This document shows, in pieces, positions 44,864 through 53,219 of a stretch of DNA of 64,000 nucleotides (within the stretch, counting starts at the first letter, position 1; every line of letters starts with the position of its first letter). This DNA comes from Methylomonas fluvii (GTDB lineage: Bacteria; Pseudomonadota; Gammaproteobacteria; Methylococcales; Methylomonadaceae). The stretch is from contig NZ_JACXST010000001.1 of the NCBI RefSeq assembly GCF_014850975.1, positions 558,001 through 622,000 of the forward strand, in the 5' to 3' direction. Under the pieces are notes generated by a model. It worked only from the letters and a program-made list of their open reading frames with translations. It did not search any database and had not been told where the DNA came from. Position numbers and translations under genes: made by a program.

Positions 44864-45642
44864 GAGTGAGGCTCCAAAGTCCAAACCGGGCGAATGTCGA
44901 TAATCGCGCCCTGGCTATGTAGATCGACCAGAATCTGCTGACCGAATTGCGTGAGTTCTAAAAATGGCGCGTCTGGGAGTTCGCCGCCACTCATGGCTTG
45001 CAAGGCCTGTTGCCCGGTCAAGCCGTTATTTAACAACAGGATCAGCTTGGCTGTGGCCATATTCAGGGTTACAAACTGCACTTGATCATCGCTATCGCGA
45101 AAACCCAGGATATGAATTGCCGTGGTCTGTGGTTCGCTAGGCAAAAAGTTTGGTCCAATGTCCTGCACCGGCCATTGGTAGCACAGCAATTGCATGACCG
45201 GTGCAAACACAGGCACATTGGCCAGTAATTCGGCATCGGACAACTGCTTTCGCGTGACCGGCTCCGCCTCGGCAATTGACAGCTGTAATTCGATCCATTC
45301 GAACTGCGCCAGTTCGGCCAGAAACGGCCAATCATCCAGATGCTCACGTTCCTGTTGCAGATACTGCAAAAATTCGTCGGGAATCTGCCGGTAATACGGC
45401 GTCAGGCAGCGATGTTTTGCGATGAAATTCAGCAGCAACGCCCGCCATTTATCTTTAGATAATATGCTGCAGATGACCGGAAAGCAGGCCGTCAGGCTCT
45501 CGTCGAATTTGTTATAGAGCAGATCGACATACACGGCCAGTCTCTCAGGGGCGAAGCCTGCAGGTAGCTGCGCTGTTTGCGGTTGCCGCAAGTAATGCAG
45601 AAACTGCCGTTGCTGCTGTTGAAAAGCCGGTGTTGGGTTCAT
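44860..45642 (-). CDS. bufC: BufC/HvfC-type DUF2063 partner protein
   Basis: This 260-residue protein starts with the DUF2063 segment FLHYLRQPQTAQLPAGFAPERLAVYVDLLYNKFDESL. It also has FLQYLQQEREHLDDWPFLAELAQFEWIEL. DUF2063 proteins bind the RiPP precursor and present it to the MNIO enzyme. Its ATG overlaps the bufB stop (ATGA), matching the usual A-B-C order of bufferin loci. Confidence 0.92.
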   Translation of the reverse strand: MNPTPAFQQQQRQFLHYLRQPQTAQLPAGFAPERLAVYVDLLYNKFDESLTACFPVICSILSKDKWRALLLNFIAKHRCLTPYYRQIPDEFLQYLQQEREHLDDWPFLAELAQFEWIELQLSIAEAEPVTRKQLSDAELLANVPVFAPVMQLLCYQWPVQDIGPNFLPSEPQTTAIHILGFRDSDDQVQFVTLNMATAKLILLLNNGLTGQQALQAMSGGELPDAPFLELTQFGQQILVDLHSQGAIIDIRPVWTLEPHS

Positions 45643-46511
45643 GCCGCCTCCTCGCTGAGGACATGTGCGTTGCGGCAGAGCCGATGAGTATTTTGCAAGT
45701 CACGAATCCGTTCTACTTCGACCAATAACTCGGCCAAGGGTGGAATATTGCTATCCCGTTCCACTAAGGTCGGAAACACGCCAAAACTTCGATAAGCCTC
45801 GGCCAGCAAGTCCCAAACCGGTGCTATGGTATTCTGGCCGTGGGTGTCGATGATCAAGCCGGATGGCTCCAGGTCGTGACCGGCCACATGCCCATAAACG
45901 ATGCGCTCGCCGGGCAAGCCGCGTAAAAACGCCACCGGATCGTAGCCGTGGTTAACGCTGTTGACATAAATATTGTTCACATCCAGATGCAGGTAACAGT
46001 CGGCTTCGGCCAATACCGCATTGATGAAAGTCAGTTCGTCCATCTCCGCCTGTGGCGGCTGCACGTAGTAAGAGGCGTTTTCCAAAGCAATCGGTCGTTC
46101 CAGAATCTCCTGAGTCTGGCGAATCCGGTCGGCGACATGTTTGACCGCCTGTTCGGTAAACGGGATCGGGTATAAGTCGTAAAAATGGCCTTCGTCGCTG
46201 CAAAAACTCAAGTGTTCGGTGTACAGGGCAAAATCGTGACGATCGAGAAATTGTTTCAGTTCGCCTAAAAAGCCGGTATCGAGCGGCGCGGGGCCGCCCA
46301 ACGACAAGGCCAAACCGTGCGCCACGAAACGGTGACGCTCGGTCAGACTGCGAAATTGCTTGCCGAGCTGACCGCCGACGCCCACCCAGTTTTCCGGCGA
46401 GACTTCAAAAAAATCGATGCCGTTCGGTACGCCGGTTTGCAACGCGGGCAACAGCGCCCGGCGCAAACCCAAACCGGAACCCGCAAGGCCGAAAGGATAG
46501 TCAGTGGTCAT
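45639..46511 (-). CDS. bufB: BufB/HvfB multinuclear non-heme iron oxidase (DUF692)
   Basis: This 290-residue TIM-barrel enzyme of the MNIO (DUF692) family modifies cysteines of the precursor peptide, forming thioamide, oxazolone or thiooxazole groups. Iron ligands are seen in FFEVSPENWVG, RFVAHGLALSLGG, YTEHLSF, ALENASYYV, HLDVNNIYVNSVNHG, GHVAGH and LVERDSNIPP. The start is the ATG at 46511, 16 bp after the bufA stop; a longer frame to 46610 runs into bufA and is discounted. Confidence 0.94.
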   Translation of the reverse strand: MTTDYPFGLAGSGLGLRRALLPALQTGVPNGIDFFEVSPENWVGVGGQLGKQFRSLTERHRFVAHGLALSLGGPAPLDTGFLGELKQFLDRHDFALYTEHLSFCSDEGHFYDLYPIPFTEQAVKHVADRIRQTQEILERPIALENASYYVQPPQAEMDELTFINAVLAEADCYLHLDVNNIYVNSVNHGYDPVAFLRGLPGERIVYGHVAGHDLEPSGLIIDTHGQNTIAPVWDLLAEAYRSFGVFPTLVERDSNIPPLAELLVEVERIRDLQNTHRLCRNAHVLSEEAA

Positions 46512-46527
46512 CGGCGCTTCCTCCGGC

Positions 46528-46854
46528 TTATTTCGCGGTTTTACCGCTGCAACCCCCTTCAAGCATCTTGCCGCTACAACCGGCTTCCGGCATTTTGGCA
46601 CTGCAACCACCCTCGGCGCCTTTCATGTCTTTCATTTTGTTGGCGCCGCATTTGCCTTCACCACATTTACCTTCCTTCATCTTTGCGCTGCAACCGGCTT
46701 CGGCAGACTTGCCGTCCGCCGCAGCCAATTGTTGAGAGGGATTGATGCTGGACATCGCAAACGGATTTTCGCCGGCTTGAATGACGGGCGCCGCGCTCAT
46801 CAATGTTGAAGCCAACGCGCTGCTTAATGTCAAAGACAAGGTTTTTTTGTTCAT
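46528..46854 (-). CDS. bufA: Bufferin/HvfA-type RiPP precursor
   Basis: This is a 108-residue precursor with a signal peptide (residues 1-27, MNKKTLSLTLSSALASTLMS). The core has six Cys (55, 64, 69, 84, 93, 102). EGKCGEGKCG (61-70) is the modification motif of HvfA-like peptides. Four GCS(A/G)K units surround it (54-58, 83-87, 92-96, 101-105). MNIO-modified bufferins bind copper in the periplasm. It is transcribed from an ECF-type promoter at 46917-46943 and heads the bufA-B-C-doxX-DUF3047-arsS operon. Confidence 0.9.
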   Translation of the reverse strand: MNKKTLSLTLSSALASTLMSAAPVIQAGENPFAMSSINPSQQLAAADGKSAEAGCSAKMKEGKCGEGKCGANKMKDMKGAEGGCSAKMPEAGCSGKMLEGGCSGKTAK

Positions 46855-46916
46855 GGTGTTCTCTCCGGTAGGTTAATGAATGATCAGGACAAGCAACAAT
46901 GCTTTCCTACCTCATC

Positions 46917-46943
46917 AGTCGGAGTCGGTTTGGATTCCTTACA
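46917..46943 (-). promoter_or_regulatory. ECF-type promoter for bufA
   Basis: Minus strand: TGTAAGGAA (46943-46935), 13 nt, CGACT (46921-46917), about 60 bp before the bufA ATG. The same pair precedes the HD-GYP gene and the PiT gene. The likely reader is the ECF sigma factor encoded at 48976-49581. Confidence 0.7.
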
Positions 46944-46998
46944 AAATGTTTCGTCCTGTGTACGCATGAAGTCAGCGTTAAGAAACTTCAAAGCATAT

Positions 46999-47026
46999 TG
47001 TAAGGAAAATCGGTTAAGTTGCGACT
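46999..47026 (+). promoter_or_regulatory. ECF-type promoter for the HD-GYP gene
   Basis: Plus strand: TGTAAGGAA (46999-47007), 14 nt, CGACT (47022-47026), 55 bp before the ATG at 47082. It is divergent from, and matches, the bufA promoter. Confidence 0.65.
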
Positions 47027-47081
47027 TAATCAATGGTCAAGCCCCATCCATTCAGATTGATTCATCGAACAAGGACAAGCC

Positions 47082-47978
47082 ATGAAAAATATCCATACAC
47101 AGGATTTATTGCATACGCTCTACAGCATGGCCTTTCTGGTTGAAGCCCGCGATCCTTATACCGGTGGGCATCTATGGCGAGTGTCGCAGTATTCGACGCG
47201 GCTGGCTTTGGCGTGTGGATTTTCTAAACAGGACGCCGTGGTTGCCGGGCTGGGCGGCTTTTTACATGACTTGGGCAAGGTTGGCGTACCGGACAGCATT
47301 CTCAACCATACCGGCAAGCTTAGCGATGCGGAATATGCTGTAATGAAAACCCATCCGGCCCTGGGGGCGCAGGTATTACAAGGGCATCCCTTGGCGCCGT
47401 TGGCGATGGATGCTGTGTTAAGCCACCATGAGCGCATTGATGGCCGGGGCTATCCGTCCGGTTTAAGCGGCCGAAAGATTGCAGAAACCGCTCGCATCGT
47501 CGGTATCGCCGATGCCTTCGATGCGATGACCAGCACTCGGCCTTATCGTAAGGGTATGCCGTTGGCGGCGGCCATTGAGCAGATCGAGGCAAATTTGGAT
47601 AAACAATTTGATCTGCATTTCGGCCGCCGCTTCATCGAATTGGCACAAGCCAATGAGCTGGATGGCATCATCGGACATAGCGATACTGGTATACCGATGC
47701 ACGAATGCCCGATGTGCGGCCCAGTAGTGACGGTGCATAAACACCAGAAAGCCGGCGACAAGGTCTTCTGCCGGGTGTGTGGCAATGGCTTTGCTCTGGA
47801 AAAGCAGCAAGGCAAACTGGCACTGAAACCAACGATGCAAAAAGGCAGCGCGCAGGATTTACAAGCGCTGATTGATCATGATTTGCTGGCAAGATTGCTG
47901 GAGGAATCGCTGCCGTATTTACCGGTCGAAAGTGGCAACGGCAAAAGCTGGCTGCGGCGACTGCGGGACAGGCTCTGA
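47082..47978 (+). CDS. HD-GYP domain phosphodiesterase with zinc ribbon
   Basis: This 298-residue cytosolic protein has an HD-GYP domain with FLHDLGKVGVPDSILNH, HHERIDGRGYPSGLSG and ADAFDAMTSTRPYRK, predicted to hydrolyse cyclic-di-GMP. Residues about 205-235 add a zinc-ribbon pattern (HECPMCGP and FCRVCGNG). It has no receiver or sensor domain. Its promoter shares the ECF motif of bufA and the PiT operon, so it may lower c-di-GMP during the same stress response. Confidence 0.9.
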   Translation: MKNIHTQDLLHTLYSMAFLVEARDPYTGGHLWRVSQYSTRLALACGFSKQDAVVAGLGGFLHDLGKVGVPDSILNHTGKLSDAEYAVMKTHPALGAQVLQGHPLAPLAMDAVLSHHERIDGRGYPSGLSGRKIAETARIVGIADAFDAMTSTRPYRKGMPLAAAIEQIEANLDKQFDLHFGRRFIELAQANELDGIIGHSDTGIPMHECPMCGPVVTVHKHQKAGDKVFCRVCGNGFALEKQQGKLALKPTMQKGSAQDLQALIDHDLLARLLEESLPYLPVESGNGKSWLRRLRDRL

Positions 47979-48137
47979 ATCAGGCTCCGCAGCAACACCC
48001 GGCCTGTTTGCCATGCAACTGCATCGGCGGACATGAGAATGCTTCCATCGCTACATAAGGAGGTACCTTAACGGCTGACCGCTAGCCCGTTGCCGTAAAC
48101 TCGCAAGGGTCTGTCGCTTTCGAAACGGGGAGTTGGT

Positions 48138-48656
48138 TTAGTGTTTAACTGGCGGAGGCGGTGTATAGCGATGGTCGAGAATGTTATCAATCTTGACTGT
48201 CAAGCTTTCAACTGCTTTTATCGTCAATTCAGCATTAGGCCCTTTCGATTCTGAAATGAATTTGCCCACTAGCTGAGCGTCTTTAACTCGTACTAAATTC
48301 CCCATTAGGTAAGCAAACAAAAAACTTGGTTTGTGCAATCTTCCTACTAGCACATAGTCGGCATCAAATTTTTTACCTAACTGGGCCGCGACATCGGCAT
48401 GATCAAACAGATAACCCACTCCACTATCGGCTTCTTGTTGTGCGGGTAAAGGAATATTGACGATCTGATACCCGGCAGATCGCAATTCACCTTCTAGCAA
48501 TGGTTTTATGGAGGTGGTGCGCTTGATTTCCGCTGGGACACCGGGCTTCAATGTTAAATCTTTTAACTCAAACTCAAGTACGGCAAGGCTTGGAGCCGCC
48601 TGTAAATTAATACTCATTAAGCCAAAAGACAGAAAAACAATAAGATTTTGTCTCAT
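48138..48656 (-). CDS. DUF2380-type exported protein
   Basis: This 172-residue protein has a signal peptide (MRQNLIVFLSFGLMSINLQAA). The following domain (LAVLEFELKDLTL, PLLEGELRSAGYQIVNIP, AAQLGKKFDADYVLVGRLHKPSFLFAYLM) resembles DUF2380. The C-terminus ends in PPPPVKH. The fold resembles outer-membrane-associated lipoproteins of the CsgG type, but there is no lipobox. It stands alone with no obvious partner; function is unknown. Confidence 0.75.
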   Translation of the reverse strand: MRQNLIVFLSFGLMSINLQAAPSLAVLEFELKDLTLKPGVPAEIKRTTSIKPLLEGELRSAGYQIVNIPLPAQQEADSGVGYLFDHADVAAQLGKKFDADYVLVGRLHKPSFLFAYLMGNLVRVKDAQLVGKFISESKGPNAELTIKAVESLTVKIDNILDHRYTPPPPVKH

Positions 48657-48776
48657 AAACAGTTACTCAATAGTCATGTGGGGGGGCTCTACTCTAATTT
48701 TAATGGCTACAACTCGTTAGCAAGATTTGAGCACAATCGGACATTATCGGTAAAACATGAGTAACTTCAATGGTTG

Positions 48777-48983
48777 TTATGTTTCGGTTTTGTTATCCGG
48801 CTGATGATGCAAATTTTTGATATAGCCTTTTGCTGCTCGACGGATAAATTGGGATTGGCTCTGGAAGTTACGGCAGCTGGAACACATCATCACATGCAAG
48901 CCTATCGCCAGGCGTTCGCCCAAGCTAAGTTTCTTGTCCAAGCCCTGAGACACCAGGGCAGTAATATCGCGACAACTACGCAT
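48777..48983 (-). CDS. Zinc-finger anti-sigma factor (zf-HC2-like)
   Basis: This 68-residue protein has the zinc-binding anti-sigma motif HVMMCSSC (H-x3-C-x2-C) preceded by DITALVSQGLDKKLSLGERLAIGL. There is no transmembrane segment, so it should bind the sigma factor in the cytosol and release it on metal or thiol stress. Its ATG lies 8 bp inside the sigma gene. Confidence 0.85.
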   Translation of the reverse strand: MRSCRDITALVSQGLDKKLSLGERLAIGLHVMMCSSCRNFQSQSQFIRRAAKGYIKNLHHQPDNKTET

Positions 48984-49581
48984 GGTTGTTCTCCTTTTTT
49001 GTTTTCGGTTGATTGAACCAGCGAATTTCCAGGCACTCCCGCAATCGCAAGCGGGCGCGGTGCATGGTGACCCAGTAATTGGCGTCGCTGATGCCCGCTT
49101 CCTGGCAGACTTCGTCGGTGTCCAGGCCGACCAATTCCCTAAGCATGAACACCTGGGCCATTTTGGCGGGTAGATTGTTATGGCAGGTTTCGTAAATGGT
49201 CCAAAATTCCTGCTGCTTGAATGCCGCTTCGGGATCGTTCCAGGTGCTGGGGCCGCCGTTCCAATGGCCATTGCTCATGAAAAACGCATCTTCATCGGAT
49301 TCGTCCTCATCGTTATCGATTTGATCGAACTCGGCGGTGACGACTTCACGCGCACTGCGCCGCCAGTGATCGGCGATCTTGTGCTTCAGAATGCCGATCA
49401 GCCAGGTCCGCAAGCCGGCCCTGCCTTCGAAATTCGCGGACGCTTGCCAAGCGGCCAATAACGTTTCCTGCACCGCGTCGTCGGCCAGTTCGCTATCTTT
49501 GAGTTGCAGCAATGCATAGCGAAACAGCACGGGGCGATGCTCGGCCAGCAAGGCTTCGTTCAATTGATCGGGTGGGTTCAT
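48976..49581 (-). CDS. ECF RNA polymerase sigma factor
   Basis: This 201-residue sigma-70 of ECF type has region 2 (LFRYALLQLKDSELADDAVQETLLAAWQ, GRAGLRTWLIGILKHKIADHWRR) and region 4 (LPAKMAQVFMLRELVGLDTDEVCQEAGISDANYWVTMHRARLRLRE). A linker of acidic residues separates the regions. The ATG at 49581 is used; one at 49599 is possible. It begins inside the end of arsM (about 10-bp staggered region) and is followed by its zinc anti-sigma, so it is read from the PiT promoter, which carries its own motif (autoregulation). Confidence 0.93.
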   Translation of the reverse strand: MNPPDQLNEALLAEHRPVLFRYALLQLKDSELADDAVQETLLAAWQASANFEGRAGLRTWLIGILKHKIADHWRRSAREVVTAEFDQIDNDEDESDEDAFFMSNGHWNGGPSTWNDPEAAFKQQEFWTIYETCHNNLPAKMAQVFMLRELVGLDTDEVCQEAGISDANYWVTMHRARLRLRECLEIRWFNQPKTKKENNHA

Positions 49582-49589
49582 CTCGGCGC

Positions 49590-50633
49590 TCAGCAACATG
49601 GGCTATCGGATTTTCCACCTTCATGGTCAGGTCCGGGCGTGCAATCGAACAACCCGAAATGTCGGGATTTATCGCCCATTACTTGAAAGTGAGCACTATA
49701 TCGGCTGCTCGCCAGCATATCGGCGGTATTGCCGCAGACCCTTAACGGCCGGCCGGTTTCGAAATGATGATGATCGTCCAGATCGAAGCTGTGCGGATGT
49801 TGGTCAACAGTGCCCAAATAGACGGCGACTTGGCCGAAGTCTTCGCAACGGTCCTCCAAAGGCATTTTGAATGCGCGCACCGTGACCGAATCGAATTTGA
49901 CCATGCCGATTTTGGCGAACACCTCGGGATCGTCAATGCTGATAGCATTTTGCTTGACCTTACGAACATCGGGGCAGCCCAAATTCTGCAAAATACGTCG
50001 GAAGTCTTCCCAGTACAAAGCGCCGCCCAAACACTCGCCTAGCAACACCGGATCCTGGCGCAGTTCAGCCGGGATACGACGATCGGCAAATACATCGGAA
50101 AAATACAGCTCACCGCCTGGTTTCAGCACTCGAAATATTTCCGCGAGCACCTTGGGCTTTTCCGGCGAGAGGTTGATCACGCAATTGGAAACTACGACAT
50201 CGATGCTGTTATCGGCAATACCCACGGTGTGCAAATTTTCAATATGGCCGAGCAGAAACTCCACATTGGCAAAGCCAAACTGTTCGGCATGCCAGTCGCG
50301 ATGACGCATGGCGACTTCCAGCTGTTCTGGGGTCATATCGACGCCGATCACCCGGCCTTTCGGTCCGACCAGTTTCGACAGTAAATAACAATCCCGGCCG
50401 CTTCCGCAGCCCAAATCCAGCACGGTCTTACCTTCCAAGGCTGGCGGCAACGGCGAGCCGCAGCCGTAAAAGCGTTCCAGCACTTCCGGATGCAAGCCGG
50501 CCAGCAGCGCTTTTAAATAAGTCGGCATAGCATCGATGCTGCAACAGGCGCTGGTTTTCAGGTCGCTGCTGGATTGCAGCACCTGCCCGTAATAGTGCTG
50601 GACGGATTCGCTGATTTCGAGGGTGGTGGTCAT
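49590..50633 (-). CDS. arsM: Arsenite methyltransferase ArsM
   Basis: This 347-residue SAM methyltransferase has VLDLGCGSGRDCYLLSKLVGPKG at motif I. The arsenic-binding Cys are seen in RFYGCGSPLP, VSNCVINLSPEK and LGECLGGALYWEDF, the ArsM pattern, and SACCSID adds an N-terminal pair. It converts As(III) to methylated species that can be volatilised or passed to ArsS. It follows the PiT gene by 19 nt and overlaps the sigma gene. A C-terminal CC ends the protein. Confidence 0.94.
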   Translation of the reverse strand: MTTTLEISESVQHYYGQVLQSSSDLKTSACCSIDAMPTYLKALLAGLHPEVLERFYGCGSPLPPALEGKTVLDLGCGSGRDCYLLSKLVGPKGRVIGVDMTPEQLEVAMRHRDWHAEQFGFANVEFLLGHIENLHTVGIADNSIDVVVSNCVINLSPEKPKVLAEIFRVLKPGGELYFSDVFADRRIPAELRQDPVLLGECLGGALYWEDFRRILQNLGCPDVRKVKQNAISIDDPEVFAKIGMVKFDSVTVRAFKMPLEDRCEDFGQVAVYLGTVDQHPHSFDLDDHHHFETGRPLRVCGNTADMLASSRYSAHFQVMGDKSRHFGLFDCTPGPDHEGGKSDSPCC

Positions 50634-50652
50634 GAGAGCGCTCGTATTTTTA

Positions 50653-51777
50653 TTATTGAAGATAGGCGTTTAGGTAGTATGAGATTGCGGCAGAACAGAT
50701 AGCCGCACACGGCAAGGTCAGCAACCAGGATAAGGCAATCGACGTGATCACGCCTGAATTGGCCCTGCCGCTGACTAAACCAATACCGAATAATGAACCC
50801 ACCGAAACATGGGTAGTGGAAACCGGCATGCCAAGCTTGCTGGCAAAAATGACTAACAGTGCCGTAACCAGATTAGCCGATAAACCTTGTTCATGCGTGA
50901 TGGTGGTGATTTTATGACTCATGGTTTCCGCTACCCGCCGTGCATTGAACACCCCACCCAACATCATCGCCGTCGCAACCAGGATAATGATCCAATGCAA
51001 ATCAAAACCGGGGGCCAGCAATAACAAGGCGGCAATTTTCGGTGTGTCGTTCAGGCCGCGCGCAAAACAAACCGCACCGGCGCTGCAAAAATGCAGGCCG
51101 TCACGCAGACGCTCCAGATTAAAGCCCAAAGCTAGGCTAGATTGTCGCTCGACGCAAGCCTCTTTACTATCAAGGCTTAAAGATGGAACGATTGCCGAAT
51201 CGATTGCCAGGGTCATATGGGCGTTACTGGCCAGCGCCAGACTTTCCGGATTTTCAATGCATAAACAGAGGTTGTTAGTGAGTTGGCTACGGTTACGCCA
51301 ACTACTCAGACCTCGATACAATAAGCCGGCGAACAATAACGCCACAAACGGACTCAATAGTAATGGCAGCACGAAGTTGCTCAGCAACGGTGCCAGACTG
51401 ATATTGCCGGATGTCGCTAATAGTGTGCTACCCGCCATGGCGCCTAATAAAGCATGGGTCGTGGAAATCGGAAAGCCGTAACGCGTCGCTAGAATCACTG
51501 TCATTCCAGCACCACCTGCGACGGCAATCATGAACGGTAACGTGTGTATCAATTCGTCCGGCGCCAAGCCTTTACCGGAAAACTTGACCAGCAAAGTCTG
51601 AGCTAAAAACAATGCTGTAATCGAACCGGCCAAGGTTGTCAACGACGCCCAGGTCAATGCCTGACGAAAATTGGCGGTGTCGCTGCCGAACAAACTCGCC
51701 ACACCCTTGAAGTTGTCATTGGCGCCGTTGGCATAGGCCAGAAAGCAAACGCTGATAAATAATATGCTGGTGAGCAT
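50653..51777 (-). CDS. PiT-family inorganic phosphate transporter
   Basis: This 374-residue polytopic protein starts with YANGANDNFKGVASLFGS, the PiT signature. It has a second copy of the motif (ARGLNDTPKIAALLLLAPG), TTHALLGA and STTHVSVG. It imports phosphate with cations and can also take up arsenate. Its place upstream of arsM and the sigma factor suggests a link to arsenic or phosphate stress. An ECF-type promoter precedes it. Confidence 0.93.
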   Translation of the reverse strand: MLTSILFISVCFLAYANGANDNFKGVASLFGSDTANFRQALTWASLTTLAGSITALFLAQTLLVKFSGKGLAPDELIHTLPFMIAVAGGAGMTVILATRYGFPISTTHALLGAMAGSTLLATSGNISLAPLLSNFVLPLLLSPFVALLFAGLLYRGLSSWRNRSQLTNNLCLCIENPESLALASNAHMTLAIDSAIVPSLSLDSKEACVERQSSLALGFNLERLRDGLHFCSAGAVCFARGLNDTPKIAALLLLAPGFDLHWIIILVATAMMLGGVFNARRVAETMSHKITTITHEQGLSANLVTALLVIFASKLGMPVSTTHVSVGSLFGIGLVSGRANSGVITSIALSWLLTLPCAAICSAAISYYLNAYLQ

Positions 51778-52094
51778 GAAAAATATCCTGGATTGGGTCG
51801 ACTATTTGTTCTAAGTCGTTAGGAGAGGATCAAACCTTACATAAAATATTCTGTATTCGGGAAATCGATAATATGCCCTGATGTTAAGCAACATCGTAAG
51901 TTGCATGATGGGTTGTTTTTCCGAAATTGGCTAGACCTAGCCAATGACGGCGTTACAGAGCCACTGTTAAAAATGCCTAACTGTCCGATTTCAATGCCCT
52001 AAGCACGTTAAATCTTGGTTTCACCCACGAGCATTCTTGTTATGCATGCCGAAAGCAATCTCGTCAGGATTTTCAAGGGATGCCAATCTGCTGT
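51778..52094. promoter_or_regulatory. Intergenic region: ECF promoter for PiT operon plus 20-bp palindrome
   Basis: This 317-bp region lies upstream of the PiT gene. Minus strand: TGTAAGGTT (51841-51833), 14 nt, CGACT (51818-51814), 37 bp before the PiT ATG; it matches the bufA and HD-GYP promoters. Further away is a perfect dyad ATTGGCTAG-AC-CTAGCCAAT (51926-51945), of unknown binder. No gene is seen here. Confidence 0.65.
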
Positions 52095-52568
52095 TTACAA
52101 CCCCAAATCGCTCAAACTGGCATGATCGTCGGGACGACGTCCCAGCGACCAGTGGAACAAACGCTGCTCTTCTTTGATCGGCAAGTCGTTGATGCTGGCA
52201 AAGCGCCGTTGCATGAAACCTTGCGGGTTGAATTCCCAGTTCTCGTTGCCGTAGCTGCGGAACCACTGGCCGGAATCGTCGCGCCATTCGTAGGCAAAGC
52301 GTACGGCAATGCGGTGGTCGGTAAACGCCCACAATTCCTTGATCAAGCGGTAATCCAGTTCCCTGGCCCATTTGCGTTGCAAAAACTGGCGGACTTGTTC
52401 GCGGCCTTGTGGAAATTCGGCGCGATTACGCCAGAGGGTGTCTTCGGTATAAACCAGAGCCACGCGGTCCGGGTCGCGCGAGTTCCAGGCGTCTTCGGCC
52501 ATGCGCACTTTTTGCGCGGCGGTTTCAGCGGTAAAGGGTGGAACGGGGGCTTTGATTTCTTGGGTCAT
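52095..52568 (-). CDS. DUF1348 NTF2-like protein
   Basis: This 157-residue protein has the DUF1348 core [46 protein letters not shown] and [24 protein letters not shown]. The NTF2 fold often forms small-molecule enzymes or binding proteins; the role here is unknown. It is the last gene of the LysR-linked redox set, 30 bp after the GST gene. Confidence 0.88.
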   Translation of the reverse strand: MTQEIKAPVPPFTAETAAQKVRMAEDAWNSRDPDRVALVYTEDTLWRNRAEFPQGREQVRQFLQRKWARELDYRLIKELWAFTDHRIAVRFAYEWRDDSGQWFRSYGNENWEFNPQGFMQRRFASINDLPIKEEQRLFHWSLGRRPDDHASLSDLGL

Positions 52569-52598
52569 GCTATTTCTCCGTGATGAAAAGGAATCGAT

Positions 52599-53204
52599 TT
52601 ACGCTTGCCACATGCCGGGCATGGCCACGTAACCGGGCAAGGCACGAAGGCGTTGGAACCAGGCGAGGGTGTTGCTGTAAGTCTCAATGTCCAAACCGCC
52701 TTCCGGAGCCAACGCCAAATAGGGATAGACGGCAATGTCGGCGATGGATACCGAATCACCGACCAGCCAGTCTTGGTTTTGCAGATGGCGGTCGATAATG
52801 CCCAGCACCTTGTCGGCGGTGTGCCCGGCGGCTGCCGTATCGATAGGGCTGCCGAATTTGTGGTGTACCCGCAGTTTGGCAGGACCGTTGGCAACTTCAT
52901 TGGCGGCGGTCGATAGCCAGGCGGCAATCTGCGCGAGCTGATAGGCATCGTCCGGCCACCATTTTTCGCCACCATAGCGTTTGGCCAGATACACCAAAAT
53001 GGCCTGGCTGTCGCGGATGATCAGCCCCTCGTCATCCAGTACCGGCACTTGGCCGAAGGGATTGCGTTGCAAATGCTCCGGGCTGCGTTGCTCGCCGCCG
53101 CGTAAATCCACGGCTTGGATTTGATAGGGCAAGACCAGCAAACCGAGCAATAAGCGCACTTTGTGGCAGTTGCCGGATAACGACATATCGTAGAGGGTAA
53201 TCAT
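52599..53204 (-). CDS. Glutathione S-transferase
   Basis: This 201-residue GST has a thioredoxin-like N-terminal domain (MITLYDMSLSGNCHKVRLLLGLL, NPFGQVPVLDDEGLIIRDSQAILVYLAKRYG) and an alpha-helical C-domain with SIADIAVYPYLALAPEGG. It conjugates or reduces electrophiles with glutathione. It is read with the flavoreductase fusion (15-nt gap) and the DUF1348 gene. Confidence 0.93.
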   Translation of the reverse strand: MITLYDMSLSGNCHKVRLLLGLLVLPYQIQAVDLRGGEQRSPEHLQRNPFGQVPVLDDEGLIIRDSQAILVYLAKRYGGEKWWPDDAYQLAQIAAWLSTAANEVANGPAKLRVHHKFGSPIDTAAAGHTADKVLGIIDRHLQNQDWLVGDSVSIADIAVYPYLALAPEGGLDIETYSNTLAWFQRLRALPGYVAMPGMWQA

Positions 53205-53219
53205 GTTGGACTCCTTCGG

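Noticed and set aside
46876-47085. Possible 69-residue protein upstream of the HD-GYP gene
   Set aside because: It covers both ECF-type promoters, has no good ribosome-binding site and shows no motif.
52021-52371. Minus-strand frame over the DUF1348 gene
   Set aside because: It overlaps the conserved frame and lacks homology features.
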